Source: an uncultured Sphingobium sp.
Lineage (GTDB): Bacteria > Pseudomonadota > Alphaproteobacteria > Sphingomonadales > Sphingomonadaceae
Assembly: GCA_913773715.1 (NCBI GenBank)
Contig: CAJYHD010000839.1
Location: 1-11,999 of the forward strand
DNA length: 11,999 bases
Direction: 5' to 3'
The notes beneath the pieces were generated by a model. The model did no database searches. It had not been told where the DNA came from and saw nothing but the letters and a program-made list of their open reading frames with translations. The translations under genes were made by a program, and so were the position numbers. Below are positions 7,357 to 11,999 of the stretch, one piece after another. Each line of letters begins with the position of its first letter. Position 1 is the stretch's first letter.

Positions 7357-7736
7357 GGATCATCGCCGGTGTGGGGGCCGTTGGAATGGGAACTTTCGCC
7401 GCTCGCGAGCCAGTAGTCTGGTGGATCGCGGGCTATCCGTTCGTGGCCGGGCCGATGGTGGTCTGCATCATGGCGGTCATCATCACGCGCGTCGTCATCG
7501 GCCTGCAGGCGCACACCAAGGGCCAGTGGGCGCTCGACGTCGCGATCAGCGCGCTCTGCCTGCTCGTGTCCGTCCTGTGGGTGCAGGCCCACGATCTCGA
7601 CCTGCTGAAGGCCGGCATCACCGGCATCGGCATCGGCGCGACCGGCGCGGGCATCATCGGCTTCGCCAAGTCGGCTGTGATAGGCCGGGTCAAGGCGGGG
7701 TTTGACGCCTTCATGGGCACCAGCAGCAAGCCCTGA
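7344..7736 (+). CDS. Holin-like membrane protein
   Basis: 130 residues starting at an ATG inside the end of the preceding gene. Membrane-spanning segments are seen at about 30-53, 62-81 and 89-112, with another weakly hydrophobic stretch near 3-18. The last is unusually Gly-rich (GITGIGIGATGAGIIG) and is followed by a basic tail (KSAVIGRVKAGF). A small protein with three or four helices and a charged end directly before the endolysin gene is the normal place and shape for a holin, which would permeabilise the inner membrane to release the signal-less endolysin. No family motif confirms it. The frame stays open far upstream to 7077 only because of antisense-type openness; the 7344 start is chosen for the short overlap. 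An in-frame GTG follows at 7368. Confidence 0.6.
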   Translation: MPALRIIAGVGAVGMGTFAAREPVVWWIAGYPFVAGPMVVCIMAVIITRVVIGLQAHTKGQWALDVAISALCLLVSVLWVQAHDLDLLKAGITGIGIGATGAGIIGFAKSAVIGRVKAGFDAFMGTSSKP

Positions 7737-7771
7737 GGGGCGCTGCGCACCTTCACAACAAAGGATCAGTC

Positions 7772-8449
7772 ATGGACATCAAGCAGCTGCAGCGCCGCAT
7801 CGGCGCTGGGGACGACGGAGTATTCGGCCGAGCGAGCAAGGCCGCGCTCTTCGCCGCCTTCACCAACTTCCAGGCCAATGCCCTCACCGATCGCGACCTG
7901 GCGGCAGCCGCCACCCGGCTGGGCTGCTCGCTCGCCCAGATCCGCGCGGTCCGCCAGGTCGAGGCGGCGGGCAAGGGCTACGACAAGGCGGGCATGCCCA
8001 AGATCCTGTACGAACGGCACCTGTTCCACCGCCTCACCGGTGGCAAGTTCTCGCCAGCACCGTTCAGCCAGAGCAAGGCGGGCGGCTACACGAACGATGC
8101 GAACGGCGACGGCATCGTCGACAGTTGGGATCGGCTATGCGAGGCGATCGCCACTGGTGAGGTCGACGCGGCGTTCCAGTCCTGCTCCTGGGGCCTGTTT
8201 CAGGTGCTCGGGCAATGGTGGGATGAGCTGGGCTACCCCTCGCCCTTCGCGATGGCCTGGACCTCGGCGCAGAGCGAGGGCGACCAGCTCGAAATGTTCG
8301 TGCGCTACGTCGAGCATTTTGGGCTGGCAGACGAGTTGCGCCAGCTTGCTGCGAACCCGGTCACCTGCCGCGCCTTCGCCGCTGCGTACAACGGCCCGGG
8401 GTATCGCAAGTATGCCTACGACGAGAAGCTTGCTGCCGCGATGCGGTGA
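7772..8449 (+). CDS. Endolysin, N-acetylmuramidase (DUF3380 family) with EF-hand-like loop
   Basis: A 225-residue muramidase expected to hydrolyse peptidoglycan glycan strands at lysis. Residues 1-50 form a short helical N-terminal part; the catalytic domain starts at about 52. Family features are IRAVRQVEAAGKGY with candidate catalytic Glu64, the segment PKILYERHLFHRL (76-88), SCSWGLFQVLG (137-147), and a C-terminal AYNGPGYRKYAYDEKLA (209-225 region). No signal peptide or membrane anchor is visible, fitting release through a holin; the holin-like gene ends 35 bases upstream. AAAGGA precedes the ATG. Unusual is DANGDGIVDSWD (109-120), which matches a calcium-binding EF-hand loop and sits between the GGY and the Trp of the family core. 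Family assignment is firm; calcium binding is inferred. Confidence 0.9.
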   Translation: MDIKQLQRRIGAGDDGVFGRASKAALFAAFTNFQANALTDRDLAAAATRLGCSLAQIRAVRQVEAAGKGYDKAGMPKILYERHLFHRLTGGKFSPAPFSQSKAGGYTNDANGDGIVDSWDRLCEAIATGEVDAAFQSCSWGLFQVLGQWWDELGYPSPFAMAWTSAQSEGDQLEMFVRYVEHFGLADELRQLAANPVTCRAFAAAYNGPGYRKYAYDEKLAAAMR

Positions 8450-8508
8450 GGTTCACCGGCGGGCCGCCTTGCGGTTGACTTCGTGGCGGTGGGCATCATG
8501 CTGATCGC

Positions 8509-9120
8509 ATGTGCAACCTCTATCGCATGAACAAGCCGATCGATGAGGTGGGCCGCCTGTTCAGGGCGCAGCCGCAGGTCGGCGCGAACTTCGCGGAAGA
8601 AGTCTACCCGGGGTATCCTGGTCTGGTGGTTGCCAATGGACAGGTCGGCACCATGACCTGGGGCTTCCCCCTAGTGCTCACGAGCAAGAAGACCGGCGCG
8701 CCTCTCAAGCCCAAGCCGGTCAACAATGCCCGGGAAGACAAGCTGCACACGCCGTTCTGGCGCGACAGCTTCGCCCGGAGGCGCTGCCTGATCCCCGTCA
8801 CGGCGTGGGCCGAGGCGGAGGGCGTCAAGGGAAGCATGACGCGCACATGGCACGCGCTTGAGGGCCACGAACTGTTTGCGGTCGCTGGTGTCTGGCGGCG
8901 TACGCAAGAGTGGGGCGCGGCCTATTCGATGGTGATGGTCGACGGTTGCGAACAGATGGCCGATGTCCACGACCGGATGCCGACCATACTCCGGCACGAG
9001 GATTGGGCGCAGTGGACCGATGGCACGCCCGACGAGGCGATGCAGCTATGTCAGGTGTGCCCAGATCCCCTGCGCATCGAGCGAACGGCCGAGCCGTGGT
9101 TCAAGGCGCGATCACAGTAA
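8509..9120 (+). CDS. SOS response-associated peptidase (SRAP; HMCES/YedK-like)
   Basis: A 203-residue protein of the family that forms a stable thiazolidine DNA-protein crosslink with abasic sites in single-stranded DNA, protecting them during replication. The start at 8509 is fixed by the catalytic Cys2 exposed when Met1 is removed (MCNLYRM). Other key positions: VNNARED with Asn73 and Arg75, RRCLIPVTAWAEAEG (91-105) with the catalytic-type Glu102, and VHDRMP (153-158) with His154. The Glu lies in a WAEAEG context in place of the FYEW of E. coli YedK. No strong ribosome site precedes it. Placed after the endolysin it is outside the lysis function and looks like an accessory phage gene that protects phage or host DNA. 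Confidence 0.9.
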   Translation: MCNLYRMNKPIDEVGRLFRAQPQVGANFAEEVYPGYPGLVVANGQVGTMTWGFPLVLTSKKTGAPLKPKPVNNAREDKLHTPFWRDSFARRRCLIPVTAWAEAEGVKGSMTRTWHALEGHELFAVAGVWRRTQEWGAAYSMVMVDGCEQMADVHDRMPTILRHEDWAQWTDGTPDEAMQLCQVCPDPLRIERTAEPWFKARSQ

Positions 9121-9197
9121 GAAGTGCGGGCGCGGGGCCGTGACCAGCAGTGTGAGTCAAAGATAGAGATTGCGGGAGCGATCGGGCCGGAGCCGGG

Positions 9198-9220
9198 GTG
9201 CTGATGCGCAAGCACATCAG
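9198..9220. repeat. Two overlapping, mutually exclusive short hairpins
   Basis: GTGCT(9198-9202)/AGCAC(9211-9215) and CTGATG(9201-9206)/CATCAG(9215-9220) share bases, so only one can form at a time. No T-tract follows. It lies 78 bases after the SRAP stop. Confidence 0.35.
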
Positions 9221-9337
9221 GACGGATAGTAGAGCCGACCCTCTTCTCCTTTAAATCGGCCCCGTCGCGACTAAACTAATCCCGCGCGCGATTGCTCCTG
9301 CACGTGCCGGTTCGTCCATTTAAGCCGTGCCAGCAAT

Positions 9338-9366
9338 TTACAAATCTGTAATTTACAGATTTGTAA
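9338..9366. promoter_or_regulatory. Tandem palindromic operator, 14-1-14 perfect inverted repeat
   Basis: The arms TTACAAATCTGTAA (9338-9351) and TTACAGATTTGTAA (9353-9366) are exact reverse complements separated by one T. Each arm is itself a dyad of the form TTACA-N4-TGTAA, so the site offers two dimer-binding operators with centres 15 bases apart on the helix. A candidate -10 (TATATT, 9391-9396) follows, with a weak -35-like TTGTAA inside the second arm. This layout suits repression by a dimeric helix-turn-helix protein. The regulator is not identifiable in this window. Confidence 0.65.
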
Positions 9367-9420
9367 TTACACACAGGCTTGCTCAATAGGTATATTGCCC
9401 TTCATCAGTGGGGGGTGATT

Positions 9421-9567
9421 ATGATCGAGACAGAGGAATACCACCTTAACGTTCCGGGATTTAGAAACGTAATTTGCACCCCCGGAACTATTTCAATCCT
9501 ATCTATCCACCTTCCGTTTCTACTAGCCTATCTCCTCTCGCGGGTTCCATCGAGAGAGAACTTTTAG
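9421..9567 (+). CDS. Possible small ORF downstream of the tandem operator
   Basis: 48 codons beginning MIETEEYHLNVPGF, with a GGGGGGTG run before the ATG and a hydrophobic stretch TISILSIHLPFLLAYLLS near residues 23-40. It is AT-rich compared with its neighbours. It overlaps the end of the convergent minus-strand gene by 45 bases. The same frame opens earlier at a TTG (9379). No family is recognised. Its main support is position: it is the first start codon after a strong operator. It may not be a real gene. Confidence 0.3.
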   Translation: MIETEEYHLNVPGFRNVICTPGTISILSIHLPFLLAYLLSRVPSRENF

Positions 9568-9774
9568 ACGAGTATGAATACGATGCTTCAAGGCATATTC
9601 GATTGTGGGGAGGGTTGGCGGAAGACCCTCACGCGCATCGATAATAGCCAATAACCTGAGAAAAATTTGAGCGACTTCAAAGGGTCCTTGCGGATCATGA
9701 CCAGCCAACTCGATGGAGAGCGCTCGCTTCACATCCTCGATAGTTACTGCTTCGAACAGGTCCGCAGGGTTCAC
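9523..9774 (-). CDS. Small protein of unknown function
   Basis: 83 residues starting at GTG, with GAGGGAG about 5 bases upstream as a clear ribosome site. The protein is mostly helical and soluble: NPADLFEAVTIEDVKRALS, then an amphipathic QIFLRLLAIIDAREG, and a basic tail (HRIHTRLKVLSRWNPREE). No cysteine pairs, signal peptide or membrane helix is seen. It is the last of four small minus-strand genes, 101 bases after the zinc-ribbon-like gene, and may share their transcript or have its own promoter in the AT-rich gap. No family is recognised. Confidence 0.55.
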   Translation of the reverse strand: MNPADLFEAVTIEDVKRALSIELAGHDPQGPFEVAQIFLRLLAIIDAREGLPPTLPTIEYALKHRIHTRLKVLSRWNPREEIG

Positions 9775-9875
9775 GGCGACTCCCTCGCGTAGAATGCCTG
9801 AGCAGATACTGGATAAAGCTTTAATATTCCCTTCATATCAGCAGGCAGATGCGTCTGGCTCAAAAGAAGCAAATC

Positions 9876-10115
9876 CTACCGTGCCGCCGCCTCGATCGTC
9901 AGCCAGCCCCGCCGCTCACACCTGCTGCAAACGAGTCTTTCGGTGAAGTCGCGATACGTCCTGCACCTGGGCAATCTCTCGTACAGCAGCGAAGTCGGCC
10001 AGATCGCCTCATGCGAGCAAGGCGGCATGCATGAGGCTGGATTGCACTTGATCCTGACGTGACTGGCGTAGCCGACCGCTTCATCGAGCGGCATGTTGAA
10101 ACGGTCGCGGGGCAT
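9876..10115 (-). CDS. Small Cys-rich, zinc-ribbon-like protein
   Basis: 79 residues with seven metal-ligand candidates: Cys24, Cys29, Cys33, His35, Cys51 and the CxxC pair Cys63/Cys66 (LVCSRCERRG). The opening MPRDRFNMPLDEAVGYASHVRIKCN followed by a CxxC near the end is a pattern familiar from small uncharacterised sphingomonad proteins with a predicted zinc ribbon. Zinc binding, and perhaps nucleic-acid contact, is inferred from the cysteines. It follows the DUF551-like gene by 21 bases in the same direction. The ribosome site is weak, so it may depend on read-through translation. Function unknown. Confidence 0.6.
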   Translation of the reverse strand: MPRDRFNMPLDEAVGYASHVRIKCNPASCMPPCSHEAIWPTSLLYERLPRCRTYRDFTERLVCSRCERRGWLTIEAAAR

Positions 10116-10136
10116 GTCCGGAGTCGCACCAGGCGC

Positions 10137-10352
10137 TCAGCCTTCGGGCTCGTTAATCCGGGCAAAGTGGCTGGCGACGTTGCGGTGGACCAGGCGGCGC
10201 TCGATCAGCCACCCGCCTGCCCCCTCTGGAAGCCATTGCGCGTCGCGCGCGCCCATTCCTGTCACCCATACAAGATAGCTGCCGTATTCCGGATGATCCG
10301 GCAGATCGGCGACCGCCGTCCAGCGGATGGCCGGCTGGGCCGTCGAGGTCAC
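10137..10352 (-). CDS. DUF551-like small phage protein
   Basis: 71 residues starting at GTG in a GTGA overlap with the stop of the gene before it. The pattern is that of DUF551-type phage proteins: WTAVADLPDHPEYGSYLVWV at residues 10-29 (the W...LP...G-x-Y-L-V element) and ASHFARINEPEG at the C-terminus, matching the family's VTHWxPLPEPP ending. No catalytic function is established for the family; members are common in early or accessory regions of phages. A longer frame with TTG at 10364 exists, but the 4-base overlap favours 10352. It is part of the minus-strand operon behind the LexA-type box. Confidence 0.65.
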   Translation of the reverse strand: MTSTAQPAIRWTAVADLPDHPEYGSYLVWVTGMGARDAQWLPEGAGGWLIERRLVHRNVASHFARINEPEG

Positions 10353-10726
10353 AGCGCGCACCAATCCAGCTCGGCGTCGTCCAAGGCCTCAAACATATCG
10401 CCCTCCGCCCCGCAGGCGCTGAGCCGGGCCCGGACGTCATCGGCCGTCCCGTCCAAGGGGAACTGACGATCGGCTTTCGCTTCGGTGATCAGCGCTGCTC
10501 GTAGGCCCGTTGCGGGCTGGACCAGCAACCAGCGACCGAACGGCGGCAGCTCATCGCCCGTCTTGGTGCGCCCCTCGATCTTCAAGCGGGCATCCTTCGG
10601 GGCTGGCGTAAAAGCCCTGTAATCGGTCGCCTTCGTGATATCCTGAAAGGTGCCGCCGCCCGAAGCAATGCGGCCAATCTCCCGGCAAATATTCTCGATC
10701 GCCGCGCGCTTTGCCTCCGCGTCCAC
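10349..10726 (-). CDS. YozE SAM-like domain protein, first gene of a probable SOS operon
   Basis: 125 residues. The frame extends upstream to 10804, but the GTG at 10726 has GGAGA 7 bases before it and leaves the LexA-type box (10770-10784) outside the gene, so it is preferred. The N-terminal half is helical and basic. Residues about 62-122 (PFGRWLLVQ, ITEAKADRQFPLDG, VRARLSACGA, ALDDAELDW) resemble the YozE_SAM_like helical domain: WLL-Q, AKxDxxFP, then a final helix with ALDDAE. That fold is often found in small phage and Firmicutes proteins without a known activity. DNA or protein binding is possible. The next gene overlaps by four bases. Induction by DNA damage is inferred from the box. 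Confidence 0.65.
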   Translation of the reverse strand: MDAEAKRAAIENICREIGRIASGGGTFQDITKATDYRAFTPAPKDARLKIEGRTKTGDELPPFGRWLLVQPATGLRAALITEAKADRQFPLDGTADDVRARLSACGAEGDMFEALDDAELDWCAL

Positions 10727-10769
10727 CGTGCATCTCCATCGCGAATCAATGACCCGCACCAGATAGCAT

Positions 10770-10784
10770 GTTCCAATTATGTTC
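10770..10784. promoter_or_regulatory. Probable alphaproteobacterial LexA (SOS) box
   Basis: GTTC-CAATTAT-GTTC is an exact GTTC-N7-GTTC direct repeat, the LexA recognition sequence known from Caulobacter, Rhodobacter and rhizobia. It lies 44 bases upstream of the chosen GTG of the YozE-like gene, where a repressor would block the promoter. It is the only such match noticed in the window. A chance match of eight fixed bases in 12 kb is possible, so position is the main added support. Confidence 0.6.
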
Positions 10785-10937
10785 TCATAGATGGGGTGAG
10801 ACACTTGGCGCGGGACGCCGCAGGATCGCGTGGGTGATCAGCCTAGGTGAGACATTCGAGAATGGCGGAAATCCACCATAGTGGCTGACCTACTCGGGGA
10901 GCCATGTTCCGGATCACCAAACAGCTAGCCGCTGGGA

Positions 10938-11906
10938 TCATCCCGGAGTGTAGTCTCCCTCTACGGCAGCAGAGAACTCTCCCATGATCTTAACGTCGAA
11001 CGTCGCGACGCGCATCGCCGCGGTATAGTTGCCAGCAAACAGATCGTTTTCGTTCAGCCAGCCATGAGCCGAGTAGGTCAGATCAACAGTGAGATCATAC
11101 GGCACGCGAATCGCTGGTTGACCAAAGAGCGCTGGGATCTCCGTTCCGCGCGGGATGGTGTGTTTGCGTTTAGAATTGAAGGTCGTTGGCTTGCCAGGGT
11201 CGCGCGAGACCTCCGTTTCGGCTGTCTCGCATCGCATCGTGTCTAAGCCAAGCATCTGGTTCACAGCATGCATTTTCGTGTTCGGTGCCCGTGCTACAAG
11301 CTCCGCCTGGATCACCCCCTCCTGATCTCGCCAGAGGGACCCGCTTTCGATCGTGAAGTCGATGTTAGCCAAGCTCTCCACATGTGGAACGCTTTTGTCG
11401 ACGGTGTAGCGCCCCTTCGTTACGGTCACTCGGGCGGGCAGACCTGGCGCAATTGGGCTACCGACCGCGAGCACCGGCTCCGACACGCCAAGTGCCCGCA
11501 AGAGTCGACGTGTAGCTGTCTCCCAGCCCAGCGCAGCGACCGAGATGTACTGCAGATTGGTCAGATACCTATCTGCACCGATAGGCAGATCGGGCACTCT
11601 GCCGTTATCGAGCACGAAGCTCAGAAACCATGCTTGGTCATGTGGTCGGCGACGCAACTCGTCGATCGCCCAGAGCACCTCCTCATTCGCTGTGCTCGTG
11701 GCCTTTGCTGCCCAGCAAGAGCTGAAGAACGGAACGAAATAGCTCCCGGACTGGATCGCTCTTCGCAACTGATCGCGCCATGGAAGGCCGGGCTCCAGAT
11801 CGCTGGTGTCCATCCAACACCGCACGCCATTTGCCTCAAGTACTTGCTTCAGATGGCCTACGATCCGAGCATCTTCGCGGACGTATGACAGGAATGCATG
11901 GGACAT
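10938..11906 (-). CDS. TIR-domain protein with unknown beta-rich C-terminal domain
   Basis: 322 residues. The N-terminal 140 form a TIR domain: HAFLSYVREDARIVGHLKQV (3-22; the usual F-[IL]-S-Y-x-x-x-D start), GVRCWMDTSDLEPGLPWRDQL (27-47), SYFVPFFSSCW (55-65) and NEEVLWAIDEL (74-84), where Glu75 or Glu76 is a candidate NAD-cleaving glutamate. Bacterial TIR proteins often hydrolyse NAD or make cyclic-ADP-ribose signals in anti-phage defence. Residues about 160-322 are beta-rich, end with GNYTAAMRVATFDVKIMG, and match nothing recognised; they may sense a phage product or bind a partner. No signal peptide or membrane helix is seen. The ATG at 11906 has GAGG at 8 bases and precedes the TIR fold directly; a longer frame to 11927 exists. 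It stands alone, 211 bases from the next gene start. Confidence 0.8.
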   Translation of the reverse strand: MSHAFLSYVREDARIVGHLKQVLEANGVRCWMDTSDLEPGLPWRDQLRRAIQSGSYFVPFFSSCWAAKATSTANEEVLWAIDELRRRPHDQAWFLSFVLDNGRVPDLPIGADRYLTNLQYISVAALGWETATRRLLRALGVSEPVLAVGSPIAPGLPARVTVTKGRYTVDKSVPHVESLANIDFTIESGSLWRDQEGVIQAELVARAPNTKMHAVNQMLGLDTMRCETAETEVSRDPGKPTTFNSKRKHTIPRGTEIPALFGQPAIRVPYDLTVDLTYSAHGWLNENDLFAGNYTAAMRVATFDVKIMGEFSAAVEGDYTPG

Positions 11907-11999
11907 GGCAGGCACCTCGTAGAGCAACGCTGCCGGCGTTGTTTCACGAGCTTATGCAGCAGCCAAGTGGGTCTGTATCGCTGCCATCTTCCGCACTCT

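Larger units (their letters stand above)
9121..9420. other. 300-base stretch without a clear gene; holds hairpins and a tandem operator
   Basis: No frame here gives a supported protein. It contains overlapping short hairpins at 9198-9220, a CG-rich patch near 9280-9292 and, in AT-rich sequence, the tandem dyad at 9338-9366, with TATATT at 9391-9396 as a possible -10 for rightward transcription. No tRNA, integrase or recognisable attachment site was seen. Confidence 0.5.

Noticed and set aside
7421..7705. Plus-strand frame encoding His/Arg-rich repeats within the holin-like gene
   Set aside because: Frame-shifted reading of a Gly/Ile-rich membrane sequence; not a real His-rich protein.
9338..9366. 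The 14-1-14 inverted repeat as a terminator or phage attachment core
   Set aside because: There is no T-tract and it is over 200 bases from the SRAP stop; no second copy was found in the window and no integrase or tRNA is adjacent. The nested dyads fit an operator better.
9795..9946. Plus-strand frame opening MPEQILDKALIFPS
   Set aside because: No ribosome site and no pattern; it runs into the shadow of the zinc-ribbon-like gene and turns Pro/Ser/Arg-rich.
10059..10466. Plus-strand 135-codon frame over the SOS-type operon
   Set aside because: Low-complexity Arg/Ser/Ala translation; the minus-strand genes have coupled stops and starts and recognisable patterns.
10931..10945. GGGAT-C-ATCCC palindrome at the end of the TIR gene
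   Set aside because: A 5-bp stem with a 1-base loop cannot fold as a terminator and no T-run follows on the minus strand.
11952..11999. Possible 3' end of another minus-strand gene (frame ending in HLAAA and TAA)
   Set aside because: Only about 15 codons are visible before the window ends; an open stretch that short is expected by chance.

Overview
The window reads as the late-gene end of a temperate phage (prophage) in an alphaproteobacterium, most likely a sphingomonad (Sphingomonas/Novosphingobium type). The reasons are the high-GC flanking genes, a GTTC-N7-GTTC box of the alphaproteobacterial LexA type, and the protein families present. The taxonomic call is inference; no rRNA or tRNA is present to confirm it.

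Layout, left to right. (1) 1-4243, plus strand: the end of a small late gene, coupled by an ATGA overlap to a 1343-residue tailspike/tail-fibre protein. The tailspike carries an SGNH/GDSL esterase-like domain, a phage-fibre neck motif and a right-handed beta-helix of the polysaccharide-depolymerase type. (2) 4240-6516, minus strand: a compact three-gene block of visibly lower GC. It encodes a secreted GH16 endoglycanase, a polytopic Wzy/WaaL-like polysaccharide polymerase or ligase, and a small two-helix membrane protein. It sits between tailspike and lysis genes and faces the opposite way, as expected of a lysogenic-conversion (moron) cassette. (3) 6632-8449, plus strand: a lysis module with a 42-aa one-helix protein, a polytopic membrane protein, a holin-like protein and an N-acetylmuramidase endolysin carrying an EF-hand-like loop. 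(4) 8509-9120, plus strand: an SRAP (HMCES/YedK-like) abasic-site protein. (5) 9121-9420: no clear gene, but a striking tandem dyad operator at 9338-9366. (6) 9523-10726, minus strand: small phage-type genes (YozE SAM-like, DUF551-like, Cys-rich zinc-ribbon-like, unknown) behind a probable LexA box at 10770-10784. (7) 10938-11906, minus strand: a TIR-domain protein with an unrecognised beta-rich C-terminal half, a candidate defence effector.

How the parts may work together (inference). The tailspike probably binds and cuts or deacetylates the host surface polysaccharide. The neighbouring minus-strand cassette could rebuild or trim the same polysaccharide in the lysogen and so block superinfection by phages with the same spike. 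The lysis genes release progeny, the SRAP protein and SOS-type operon tie the element to DNA damage, and the TIR gene is a typical accessory anti-phage cargo. The most novel-looking element is the GH16 + Wzy-like + small membrane protein cassette abutting the spike gene. No integrase, attachment site, CRISPR array or insertion sequence was seen, so the prophage boundary is not located.
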